Source: Tardiphaga alba
Lineage (GTDB): Bacteria > Pseudomonadota > Alphaproteobacteria > Rhizobiales > Xanthobacteraceae
Direction of reading: 5' to 3'
Length of the DNA: 64,000 nt
NCBI RefSeq assembly: GCF_018279705.1
Contig: NZ_CP036498.1
Coordinates: forward strand, 4,481,001 to 4,545,000
In this document: positions 35,589 through 43,982 of the stretch, piece by piece
How positions within the stretch are numbered: the stretch's first letter is position 1
Layout: every line of letters starts with the position of its first letter
The notes under the pieces: model-generated
Told to the model about the DNA's origin: nothing
Databases searched by the model: none
Seen by the model: only the letters and a program-made list of their open reading frames with translations
Position numbers and translations under genes: made by a program

Positions 35589-37024
35589 CCATGCTGCTGA
35601 AGCGCACCATCCTTTATCTTCCGGCGCAGATCGTCGGCCCGCTATTCCAGCTGGTCGCCATGATCGTGTGGACCCATGTGGTCAACGAACACACGCTCGG
35701 CGTGATCACGCTGATCACCGCCACACATGAATTGCTGCAGATCGGCTTTCTGGCGTGGTGGTCGCAATATGCATTACGCTTCTTCGGACGCTATCAGGAC
35801 GGTGACGAGGCAGAGCGCTTCTATCGCACCGAGAATGTTATCATCCTGATGTCGCTGCTGCTACAGAGCGCCGCTGTCGTCGCCGTGCTCTATTCGGTGA
35901 TCGCCACCGATACGAATCCGGCATTGATCGCAGCGACCGTCGCCTATGTGATCAGCCGTTCGCTCAATCTCTACATCGCCGAGCGTGCGCGCGTGCGGCA
36001 CCAGATCGGCGTCTATTCGATCCAGCAGATCGTCGGCCCCGCGGCCGGGTTCCTGCTCGGCCTCTTGATGATCGAAATGATCAGCCCGGCACCGGAATGG
36101 CCGTTGCTCGGCTACGCCATCGCGCAACTGTTCGCGGCGCTGATCGTGCTGCCGAAGATCGGCTGCAGCCGCAAAGTCTGGCCCCTCGACCGCGAGATCA
36201 TCCGCCATGCGCTTGGCTATGGCATTCCGCTGATCTTCGGCGGCGCGCTCGGTTGGGTCGGCCTCAATGCATCGCGTTTCATCGTCAATGACATGCTGGG
36301 CGTGGCTGCAGCAGGCCTGTTCGCCGTCGGATACGGGCTCGGCCAGCGCGCTGCTGCCGTTGCGGCGATGCTAGTCACCGCAGCCGCATTCCCGCTCGCG
36401 GTGAAGAGCATGGAGCAAGGCGGCGCCAAGGCCGCGATGCGGCAGCTCGCCGACAATGGCGCGCTGCTGCTCGGCATTCTCGCGCCGAGCATCGCGGGGA
36501 TCTTCCTGCTGCGCGCCGAGATCGTGCATCTCCTGATCGCCGCGCCGTTTCAGGCGGTGACCCTGGCGATTCTGCCGCTCTCGACACTGGCGGGCTCGAT
36601 CCGCAACATCCGCGCCCATTTCGGCGATCAGGTCTTCCTGCTCCACAGCAAGACGCGGCTGATGGTGGTCGTCTCGGCTATCGATGCCACGGTGACCATC
36701 ATCGCCAGCCTGATCTGCATTCATCTGTGGGGACTTGTCGGCGCAGCCGCAGCGACGGTGATCTCGGCAGTGGCCGCCGCGCTGGTCAGCTTCGCACTCG
36801 GCTTCACGCGATTCGGGCTGACGCTGCCCTGGGCGCATCTCGCCCGTATCGCCATCGCCACGCTGGCCATGGGCGTATTGCTGACGTGGCTGCCGGACGC
36901 GAAATCCTATGCCGCGCTCGCCGCGCATATTGGAACCGGCGCGGCGCTTTATGTCTCGGTGCTGGCGCTGCTCTATGCACCGACATTGCTGCGCATGATC
37001 CGGCGCCAGCCCCGTTTCTCATAA
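35585..37024 (+). CDS. Polysaccharide flippase (Wzx-like, MATE/PST family)
   Basis: This 479-residue membrane protein has about twelve to fourteen hydrophobic segments and the PST-family look, with an N-terminal amphipathic helix (LLKRTILYLPAQIVGPLFQ). It should translocate lipid-linked repeat units across the inner membrane to the polymerase. The frame is open further upstream through the acyltransferase remnant. The ATG at 35585 overlaps the remnant's stop and begins the family homology; ATG 35591 is an alternative. Confidence 0.87.
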   Translation: MTMLLKRTILYLPAQIVGPLFQLVAMIVWTHVVNEHTLGVITLITATHELLQIGFLAWWSQYALRFFGRYQDGDEAERFYRTENVIILMSLLLQSAAVVAVLYSVIATDTNPALIAATVAYVISRSLNLYIAERARVRHQIGVYSIQQIVGPAAGFLLGLLMIEMISPAPEWPLLGYAIAQLFAALIVLPKIGCSRKVWPLDREIIRHALGYGIPLIFGGALGWVGLNASRFIVNDMLGVAAAGLFAVGYGLGQRAAAVAAMLVTAAAFPLAVKSMEQGGAKAAMRQLADNGALLLGILAPSIAGIFLLRAEIVHLLIAAPFQAVTLAILPLSTLAGSIRNIRAHFGDQVFLLHSKTRLMVVVSAIDATVTIIASLICIHLWGLVGAAAATVISAVAAALVSFALGFTRFGLTLPWAHLARIAIATLAMGVLLTWLPDAKSYAALAAHIGTGAALYVSVLALLYAPTLLRMIRRQPRFS

Positions 37025-37033
37025 GGACACAAT

Positions 37034-38131
37034 CTATCCCCGCTTCGAATTCTCGAACGCCCGCGCCATCGCGAACCATAGCGGCTTCTTCTGCATCTCC
37101 GCGTCATAAGGCAGTGGCCGTGGCAAACGCTGCGTGGTCGGGTCCTTCTGCAAGGCGATGCCCTTGTAGAAGGAATAGTGATCCGACAACTGCCAAGTGA
37201 TGACGGCCTTCACGGCCGGCACCTGCAGCACGCTGTTGAGGAATTTCTCGCCGGTCTCGGCGATTGCCTTGTCGCGCGCCGCCACATCATCCGGGAATGT
37301 GTCATCGCGGACATCGAATTCGGTGATGTAGATGTCCACCATGCGCTCCGCGAGCGCATGGACGAATTCAAGGAAGCGGCCGGAATCATATGGATAACGC
37401 GGCTGCAGATGGCCCTGCAGGCCGACGGCGTCGAGACGGACGCCCGCATGCTGCAACTCGTCGACGAGTTTCAGCATGCCGGCACGCGATGTCCGCCCGA
37501 CATCGTCGTCGCGCTCGGTCTGCGCCTCGTTCAGCACGAATTTGCTGGTTTTATCCACCGATGCGGCGCGCTCGAAGGCGCGGCGGATATAGCCGGTTCC
37601 AAACGCGTCATACCATGGTCCGAGCCGATAGCCGCCGGGCGCCTTGTGGCCCGGCCAGAACGGCTCATTGACGATGTCCCATGAATGCAGCTTGCCGGCG
37701 TAACGCCCCACCACCTGTTCGATATAATGATCGAAGAATTTTCTACGTTCATCAACGCTCATGGATTTGATCCATTGCGGCACCCAATCGTTCCAGATCA
37801 GGCAATGCCCGCGCATAGGAATCTTGTTGCTCGCACAAAACTGTAGCAATCGATCCGCAGGCTCATAGCGCATCATGCCTGCTTGTGGCGCGATCGTGCC
37901 CATCTTGAGGGCAACATCCGTCGTGATGATCCGCGTCTCTTTTGTATAGAGCTCACGATAACCGACATCCTTGTCGATCACAGGTCCCGCAGCAGCACCG
38001 AACAGCAATCCACTTTTCGCCGCAATCGCGCCGAGGCTCTGCGTTTGCGGCGCTGCAATCGCATCGCGATGCATGGCAAGCGTCGCACCGGACAGAATCG
38101 CAAGAGCGTTTCGCCTTGAGTACTCGAACAT
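37034..38131 (-). CDS. GH10 glycoside hydrolase (endo-1,4-beta-xylanase family), exported
   Basis: This 365-residue enzyme has a twin-arginine-like export signal (YSRRNALAILSGATLAM). The GH10 barrel has the acid/base Glu156 in WDIVNEP and the nucleophile Glu271 in ITEFDV. RYEPADRLLQF and RGHCLIWND match the -1/-2 subsite region, though the usual LVWH is LIWN here and the usual ENEMKW-type motif is DVALKM. It lies inside the polysaccharide locus on the opposite strand, so it more likely trims the cell's own polymer than plant xylan. The start at 38131 is preferred over 38233. Confidence 0.88.
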   Translation of the reverse strand: MFEYSRRNALAILSGATLAMHRDAIAAPQTQSLGAIAAKSGLLFGAAAGPVIDKDVGYRELYTKETRIITTDVALKMGTIAPQAGMMRYEPADRLLQFCASNKIPMRGHCLIWNDWVPQWIKSMSVDERRKFFDHYIEQVVGRYAGKLHSWDIVNEPFWPGHKAPGGYRLGPWYDAFGTGYIRRAFERAASVDKTSKFVLNEAQTERDDDVGRTSRAGMLKLVDELQHAGVRLDAVGLQGHLQPRYPYDSGRFLEFVHALAERMVDIYITEFDVRDDTFPDDVAARDKAIAETGEKFLNSVLQVPAVKAVITWQLSDHYSFYKGIALQKDPTTQRLPRPLPYDAEMQKKPLWFAMARAFENSKRG

Positions 38132-38338
38132 AATCACTCTCCATCGATTCAAAACGACGTTGCGTGTGTTTTGATAGCACGCGACTGCATGCGCCATCGT
38201 TGCGTCGCAATAGTTCGTTTTCATGTCCGCCATGTCGAGCAGAGTGTCTTTCGAATCTGTGTGCGTAGATCTGCTGTCTCGATGAGCAGATGCATCTCAC
38301 ACAAGCGTATCTCGGCAACATCGTCATAGGGGACCGAC

Positions 38339-39169
38339 ATGTTGGACACACCGTCTTCACAACAAGACCATGACAAGGACAATCTCACCGTCGATGGCGT
38401 GACGGTGAATGTGTCATCGCTATCGGAAGCGGTGACATCCATCGTCGATGCCGCCGAACAGGGCGAGAAATTCAGCGTTTGCACGCTCAATCTCGATCAT
38501 GTTGTTCAATTGCAACAGAAGCCCGACTTCCGTGCCGCCTATCGTCGCGCACGTTTCGTAACGGCCGATGGATTCCCCATCGTCGTGCTCAGCCGTCTGC
38601 TCGGAGTTCCCATCTCGCGCACCACCGGCGCCGATCTCGTGGAACCGCTATGCGCGGCTGCGGGTGAAAAGGGCCTGCCGATCTTCCTGTTCGGTTCTGA
38701 TACACCTACGCTGGAAAAATCCGCGATCGAACTGCAACGTCGCTATGACGGCCTTGATGTCGCCGGCATCTTTGCGCCCGGCCGCGGCTTCGATGCGTTC
38801 TCGACAGAAGCGGACGACGCCATCGCGCGCATTCGCGCATCTGGCGCAAAGCTCTGTTTCCTCGCGCTCGGCGCGCCGAAGCAAGAAGTCTTCGCATCAC
38901 GCTGTCTCGACGAACTCGATGGCATCGGCTTCCTGTGCATAGGTGCATCGCTCGATTTTATCGCTGGCACGCAAGTCCGCGCGCCGCGTATTGCGCAAAA
39001 GGCCGGGCTCGAATGGGCCTGGCGCATGATCAATGATCCGCGCCGCCTCGCGCCGCGCTATGCGCGCTGCGCGGCTGCGGTTCCGCGTCTTCTTGTCGGC
39101 ACACTGCCGCAAATCATCAGTGCCCGCACCCGCTTCTTCACGTCTCCCCGCACAAGGAAAGCCGCATGA
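38339..39169 (+). CDS. WecB/TagA/CpsF-family glycosyltransferase (GT26)
   Basis: This 276-residue enzyme shows the GT26 blocks: CTLNLDHVVQLQQKPDF, TADGFPIVVLSRLLG (the aspartate of ADG is catalytic in the family), LFLFG-type IFLFGSDTPTLEKSA, and LGAPKQEVFASR. Members transfer N-acetylmannosaminuronic acid, glucose or related residues to lipid-linked sugars. AGGGGA precedes the ATG. It starts a four-gene coupled run, overlapping the next glycosyltransferase start by four bases. Confidence 0.92.
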   Translation: MLDTPSSQQDHDKDNLTVDGVTVNVSSLSEAVTSIVDAAEQGEKFSVCTLNLDHVVQLQQKPDFRAAYRRARFVTADGFPIVVLSRLLGVPISRTTGADLVEPLCAAAGEKGLPIFLFGSDTPTLEKSAIELQRRYDGLDVAGIFAPGRGFDAFSTEADDAIARIRASGAKLCFLALGAPKQEVFASRCLDELDGIGFLCIGASLDFIAGTQVRAPRIAQKAGLEWAWRMINDPRRLAPRYARCAAAVPRLLVGTLPQIISARTRFFTSPRTRKAA

Positions 39170-40446
39170 CGTCCACGCTGACCCTCGGCCTGCGCGCCCG
39201 CAATGCTGCTCCCGCCCCGCGCCGCTATCAGATCTGCCTGATCCACCCTTTCGATCCGCGCGGTCAAAAGGTCGGCGGGCTCGAGACCTATATCCGCGAC
39301 TTCATCACCTTCCATCCCGCCGATACTGATCTGCTGTTTGTCGGCGTCGACTCCGTCGGTGATCTCAAGCTCGGTGAAATCCGGCGGCTCACCTTCCGGG
39401 GCCGCGACTTCGATTTCATGCCGATCCTGCATTACAGCGACCAGCAGGCGCGCGAGGCGGCAAAGACGATCCGCTCCTCGCTCACCGGCCAGTTCTTCTC
39501 GGCGCTGCTGCGCCATTTCATTCCGGTATCACGCTTGATCCGCCAGCGCGGCTGCACCATCGACCTGCGCCGCGTGGAGTTTTCATGGCTGCCGACGCTG
39601 CTGCGTCGTCCCTATGTGCAGATGCTGCATGGCGAGGGCGCACCGAAGCTGCAGATGGATTCGCTGCTGAAGAAATATTCCTTCGTGCATAATTTCGGCG
39701 AGCGCTTCGCCGTTTCCACCAGTTCGCACTTCCTCTGCGTCAACCCGTTCATCACCGAGCGGCTGAAGGGCACCTATCCCGCCCATCGCGACAAGATCGA
39801 TACGCTGTGGACCTGGGTAAACACCGACATCTTCAAGCCGCAGCCTTTCCCGGGTAGCACCGATCCCTTCCGCGTGATCTTTGCGGGTCGTCTCGACGAG
39901 TTCAAGGATCCACCGCTGATGTTCCGCACCATCGCGCGGTTGCGCGAGAAGCTAAACGGGAAGCTCGAATTCCATTACATCGGCACCAGCGATCCGCATC
40001 GTTTCCCGGAATTCGCCGCCATCGAAGACATCACCGTGCGTCACGGCTTCAAGGATGCGCTCGGCATGGCATCGACGCTGGCGAGCGCACATGCCGGCAT
40101 CCTGACGTCGGAATTCGAGGGCATGCCGCGCTGCGTGCTCGAGACGCTCGCCGTCGGGCGGCCCACCGTCGCCGTGCATCTGCCGCAACTCGAATCGGTG
40201 ATCGATGACGGCCCGAGCGGCTATCTGATCCCGCGCAGCTCCTCGCGCGACGAGATGGTGGAAGCGCTGGCCGACCGGTTCGTCGAAGTGCGCGACAGCA
40301 TCGATGCCGGCACGCTCGATCCCATGCGCGTGGCCGATGCCATCGCCAATTTCACCCCGGCGACGCAGCTGGCGCGTGTCTACACCTATCACCAGCAGAT
40401 CCAGGACGGCCGCGGGCTCTCGATGACCCCATCACCCGCGCAGTGA
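39166..40446 (+). CDS. Glycosyltransferase family 4 protein
   Basis: This 426-residue GT4 enzyme has an N-terminal acceptor domain with VGGLETYIRDFITF and a C-terminal donor domain beginning FRVIFAGRLDEFKDPPLMF. The SEFEGMPRCVLETLAVGRPTV block holds the E-x7-E type catalytic glutamates. It probably adds an internal sugar of the repeat unit. The start overlaps the previous stop (ATGA), and the stop overlaps the next GTG start by four bases. Confidence 0.9.
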   Translation: MTSTLTLGLRARNAAPAPRRYQICLIHPFDPRGQKVGGLETYIRDFITFHPADTDLLFVGVDSVGDLKLGEIRRLTFRGRDFDFMPILHYSDQQAREAAKTIRSSLTGQFFSALLRHFIPVSRLIRQRGCTIDLRRVEFSWLPTLLRRPYVQMLHGEGAPKLQMDSLLKKYSFVHNFGERFAVSTSSHFLCVNPFITERLKGTYPAHRDKIDTLWTWVNTDIFKPQPFPGSTDPFRVIFAGRLDEFKDPPLMFRTIARLREKLNGKLEFHYIGTSDPHRFPEFAAIEDITVRHGFKDALGMASTLASAHAGILTSEFEGMPRCVLETLAVGRPTVAVHLPQLESVIDDGPSGYLIPRSSSRDEMVEALADRFVEVRDSIDAGTLDPMRVADAIANFTPATQLARVYTYHQQIQDGRGLSMTPSPAQ

Positions 40447-41630
40447 GTGTTGGGAAACGCGACGTGAATATCCTGCTGTTGTCCAGTGAATACGCCCCGA
40501 TGCGGGGCGGCATCGGCACCTATGCGCGCGAGATCGCAACCGCCGCGACGCAGCTCGGCGCCAAAGTGACTTTGGTCGCGCCCGATTACGCGCAGGACAC
40601 GTCGGATGACGATCGCGCCTCGCCGTTTGCGGTGCATCGCTTCAGCGGCGGCCTGCATTCGGCCCGCGACCTGCCCGCCAAGATCATGCTGGCGCGCAGC
40701 CGCATCGGCGCCGCGCCGTTCGATGTGGTGCATGCGGCCGACTGGCCGTTCTTCATTCCCGTCGCGCTGGCGCGCGGACGCACGCCGGCGCGCGTCCTGA
40801 TGACCGTGCACGGCACCGAAATCAACGAAACGCAGACCACGCTGAAGCGTCTTGCGATCCGCTGCAGCGGCGTGTTCGGCCCGCGGACCGAAGTGGCCGC
40901 CAACAGCCGCTTCACCCGCGATCTGTTTCGCGAAAAATTCGCTATCGACAACAGCCGTATTCACGCAATCCGCCTCGGCGTGTCGGACTTTTGGTCCGGT
41001 CGCCGCATGGACCGCGCAACGGTGCGCGCGCATCGCGAGATCGCGCCGGACCGGATCGTCATGATCACGGTCGCGCGGATCACGCGCCGCAAGGGACATC
41101 ACCTAACGCTTGCGGCATTGGCGCAATTGCCCGACGAATTACGCCGCCGCATCACCTGGCTGGTCATCGGCCCCGAGGGCGAAGCCGATTATGTGGACGA
41201 TGTCCGCCGCATGATCCGCCATTCGGATTGCGACGTGCGGCTACTCGGCGCGCTGTCGAATGAGGAGATCCGCGATCTCTACGGCGCCGCCGACTTCTTC
41301 TGTCTCACCGGCCTGCCGGAATCCTCAGGCCGCGTCGAAGGTTTTGGCCTCGTCTATCTCGAAGCCGGCGCCGCGGGCCTGCCGAGCGTCGCCAGCGATA
41401 TCGGCGGCGTTCCGGATGCCGTGCTGGCCGGCGGATCCGGCCTGCTGGTGCAGCCGCGGATCGACGTGATCACCAGCGTCATCCAGCAGCTTGCCGATGA
41501 CGGCGAATTGCGCACCCGCCTCGCCGCTGGCGCACGCAGGCATGCGCAGGACCTGTCATGGGAACGATGCGCGGCCGAAACCTATCGGCTGCCGCGGCGA
41601 GCATCGCCGATCGAGGCGCTGTCGGCATGA
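40443..41630 (+). CDS. Glycosyltransferase family 4 protein
   Basis: This third GT4 enzyme has 395 residues. SSEYAPMRGGIGTYAREIA starts the N-terminal domain. ITVARITRRKGHHLTLAALA and GRVEGFGLVYLEAGAAGLPSVA mark the donor-binding C-terminal domain. The GTG start at 40443 overlaps the preceding stop; an in-frame start a few codons later is possible. The stop overlaps the start of a small secreted protein gene, so the two are likely co-translated. Confidence 0.9.
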   Translation: MSVGKRDVNILLLSSEYAPMRGGIGTYAREIATAATQLGAKVTLVAPDYAQDTSDDDRASPFAVHRFSGGLHSARDLPAKIMLARSRIGAAPFDVVHAADWPFFIPVALARGRTPARVLMTVHGTEINETQTTLKRLAIRCSGVFGPRTEVAANSRFTRDLFREKFAIDNSRIHAIRLGVSDFWSGRRMDRATVRAHREIAPDRIVMITVARITRRKGHHLTLAALAQLPDELRRRITWLVIGPEGEADYVDDVRRMIRHSDCDVRLLGALSNEEIRDLYGAADFFCLTGLPESSGRVEGFGLVYLEAGAAGLPSVASDIGGVPDAVLAGGSGLLVQPRIDVITSVIQQLADDGELRTRLAAGARRHAQDLSWERCAAETYRLPRRASPIEALSA

Positions 41631-42034
41631 GGCGGCTTGCGATCATGTTGTCACTGCTGATGCTGTCCACTGCGGCCGCGCATGCCGACAGCTGCAACAA
41701 GAGCCGCGAATATCTGCTCGGCGGCCTGGCCGGCGATCTCGAAATGGCGCCTCAGACCTATGACGGCCTGTTCAAGATCTGCGTGGCGACGGCCACCATG
41801 TCGAATGTGCAGGATGCCTTCATCCTCAAGGACGGCGGCATCGCCGTGATCCCCAAGCAGGACACGATCCCCGCCACGGCGGCTACGCTATCGCGCTTCT
41901 GCGACGCCAATCCGCGCGCCACGCTGCGCTTTCTGTCGAAGAAGGATCTGGCCGTTGCCAAATCCATGCCGCAGATCGTGCGCCTGTCATCGACCGGCGC
42001 GACCTCATGCAAGCAGATCAAGGGGCTGACCTAA
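41627..42034 (+). CDS. Small secreted protein at the end of the glycosyltransferase run
   Basis: This 135-residue protein has a signal peptide (MRRLAIMLSLLMLSTAAAHA) and a mature domain with four cysteines (SCNK, KICV, RFCD, SCKQ), probably two disulfides. I do not recognise the family. Its start overlaps the glycosyltransferase stop by four bases, so it belongs to the exopolysaccharide operon and may act in the periplasm on export or modification. A hairpin follows its stop. Confidence 0.7.
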   Translation: MRRLAIMLSLLMLSTAAAHADSCNKSREYLLGGLAGDLEMAPQTYDGLFKICVATATMSNVQDAFILKDGGIAVIPKQDTIPATAATLSRFCDANPRATLRFLSKKDLAVAKSMPQIVRLSSTGATSCKQIKGLT

Positions 42035-42044
42035 GCCAGCCCCT
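42021..42044. terminator. Hairpin between convergent genes
   Basis: AGGGGCTG (42021-42028) and CAGCCCCT (42037-42044) form an 8-base stem with an 8-base loop that includes the TAA stop of the small secreted protein gene. AAGCAG upstream and CTGCTT downstream could extend it. It can end transcription from either side, as the RTX gene converges 10 bases away. No T run follows. Confidence 0.5.
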
Positions 42045-42053
42045 GCTTACGGA

Positions 42054-43982
42054 TCAGACGATCAGAACATCATGCGACGTCAGCGGGGCGGTCACACCTT
42101 TTAACGTGATCGACGCATCGTGGCCGAGATCGATCACCGTATCCTGACCGACCACATGGACCGCCAGCTGCGCAAGATCCTTCGCGATCGACGAGGCGAT
42201 CTGGATCACATCGTGATTGGCGCCCGGCCCGGCATGGAAATTGTTGATCACATCGTGGCCTGACGCCTGCTTGAACACGAAAGTGTCACCGCCGGCGCTG
42301 TTCATGATGTCGTTGCCCGCCGTGCCGGTTAGCGTCACGCCGGCCTTATAGGCGGTCATGGTGTGCGAACCGTCCTTGTTGTCGAGCACGGTCGCAAGCC
42401 GCTGGCCGGAGGCGTCGAGCATGTCATGCTTGGCGACATAGGCCTGATTGGCCACAGCGAAGGTATCGACACTCTTGCTGCCATCCGCATGGCGCGTCGT
42501 AACACTGGTGACCGCGCCATTTGTCGCAAAGCTCGACTGCACATAGGAGCCGTCGGTCTGTGTGACCGTCTGCATTTTGAGATGGCCGACATCGTCATAC
42601 TGGGCGAGCATCTTGACGCCTGTGCTGTCCACCGTCTGCTTGACGGCCAGCGATCCATCCTTGTGGAACTGCTCGATCAGCACACTCTTGCCGGCGGCAT
42701 CCCGGATCACATGCTCGCTGGTATAGGCTTTGCCAGCGATGTCATAGGTCATGGTGTCACGCGTGCCGTCCGCGCTGCGGATGGTCTGGCTGGAGATGCC
42801 GCCATCGGCCTTGTAGAGGGTCTGCACGATGGAGCCATCCGTCTTGGTGACGGTCTGCTGCGACAGCTGGCCGAGCTTGTCATATTGATTGAACGTCTTG
42901 GTGCCGGCCGCATCCACGGTCTGCTTCATGGCGAGCGACGTGTCGTCGCGAAAACCTTCGATCAGCATGCTCTTGCCGGCAGCGTCGGTCACCGTGTGGC
43001 GGGACGTGTAGTCCTGCCCGGTGATCCCGTATTCGCGGATGTCGCGCGTGCCATCGGCATTGCGTATCGTGGCATTGGTCTCAATCCCCGCGGCATTGAA
43101 GACAAATTGCTGGAACGAGCCATCCTTGTAGCTGTTCAGCAGGTTGGTCAGATGCCCGTCGCCATCGAAATCGCTGCGCGACACCGATCCGTCGCCATTC
43201 ACGATCTGGCGGAAGGCAAGGTCGCCATCCCCGTAGAAGCGCTCGACCAGTGTCGTCTTGCCGCCCGAGGCGATCACACTGTGTTCGGACGTGTAGGCCT
43301 TGCCGGTGATGTCGCGGGTGAACACGTCACGCGAGCCATCGGCATTGCGGATGGTTTCGCTGGTCACCGTGGTGCCATTCGATGCCAGCGCCTGATATTC
43401 GCCGCCCTTGGCAAGCGCCGACTGGCTGGTGGTGAAACCAGCGGTGGAGATCGTCGCATCCGCGAATTTGAAATATTCGACGTTGGTGATGCGATCGGTG
43501 CCGTCCCGCGCCGCGACGCTGTCGGTCACGACCAGCTGGCCGTTCACGAAGGAGATCGTGTAGTCCGCGGCCTTGCCGGAGAACACCGCAGTATCGACCC
43601 CCTCGCCGCCGTCGATCACGTCATTGCCGATGCCGCCGGTAATGATGTCGTTGCCGGCGCCGCCATAGATGATGTCATTGTCGCTATTGGCGCCAAAGAA
43701 CCATTCCTGATGCGCGGCGGCATCCAGATGGATACTGCGCACATAGAGATCGAAGGTGCCGGGCGCACTGGCATTGATCGCTTCCTTCGGCGCGACGGCA
43801 ACGCCGTTGATGATCAGATCCTTGAGATGCAGCGCGCGGCCGGGCGCCGAATTCATCAGCGCGACATCGAAGCTCGTGAATTGCTCGGGATTGGCGAAGG
43901 TCACCGTGTAAGTCTGATAGCCCGCGGGATCCGTAGCCGGCTTGAACTCCAGCAGTGCCGAGACCGGCTGGCCATTGACCAT
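42054..43982 (-). CDS. RTX-type exported glycoside hydrolase, C-terminal fragment of a frameshifted gene
   Basis: This frame of up to 642 residues holds most of a calcium-dependent carbohydrate-binding domain (VNGQPVSALLEFKPATD to about residue 95). RTX nonapeptides follow (GGAGNDIITGG, GGEGVD), then three full 95-residue repeats and a partial fourth, and a final calcium-binding C-terminus ending HDVLIV, as in type-I-secreted proteins. It should be continuous with the enzyme domain encoded at 43901-45196. The two are separated by a run of five C (44008-44012), equal to five G in the sense strand, where one more base restores a single protein of about 1047 residues. Confidence 0.82.
   Translation of the reverse strand: MVNGQPVSALLEFKPATDPAGYQTYTVTFANPEQFTSFDVALMNSAPGRALHLKDLIINGVAVAPKEAINASAPGTFDLYVRSIHLDAAAHQEWFFGANSDNDIIYGGAGNDIITGGIGNDVIDGGEGVDTAVFSGKAADYTISFVNGQLVVTDSVAARDGTDRITNVEYFKFADATISTAGFTTSQSALAKGGEYQALASNGTTVTSETIRNADGSRDVFTRDITGKAYTSEHSVIASGGKTTLVERFYGDGDLAFRQIVNGDGSVSRSDFDGDGHLTNLLNSYKDGSFQQFVFNAAGIETNATIRNADGTRDIREYGITGQDYTSRHTVTDAAGKSMLIEGFRDDTSLAMKQTVDAAGTKTFNQYDKLGQLSQQTVTKTDGSIVQTLYKADGGISSQTIRSADGTRDTMTYDIAGKAYTSEHVIRDAAGKSVLIEQFHKDGSLAVKQTVDSTGVKMLAQYDDVGHLKMQTVTQTDGSYVQSSFATNGAVTSVTTRHADGSKSVDTFAVANQAYVAKHDMLDASGQRLATVLDNKDGSHTMTAYKAGVTLTGTAGNDIMNSAGGDTFVFKQASGHDVINNFHAGPGANHDVIQIASSIAKDLAQLAVHVVGQDTVIDLGHDASITLKGVTAPLTSHDVLIV
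42501..43355 (-). repeat. Three tandem 95-residue coding repeats
   Basis: Within the RTX protein, residues 210-304, 305-399 and 400-494 of the C-terminal frame are homologous units. They begin TIRNADGSRD, TIRNADGTRD and TIRSADGTRD, each followed by a (K/D)(A)YTS(E/R)H segment. A diverged half unit starts TTRHADGSKS. The units look like YD/RHS-style beta repeats and may form a spacer or binding surface for polysaccharide. At DNA level the copies have diverged, so recent duplication is unlikely. Confidence 0.8.
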
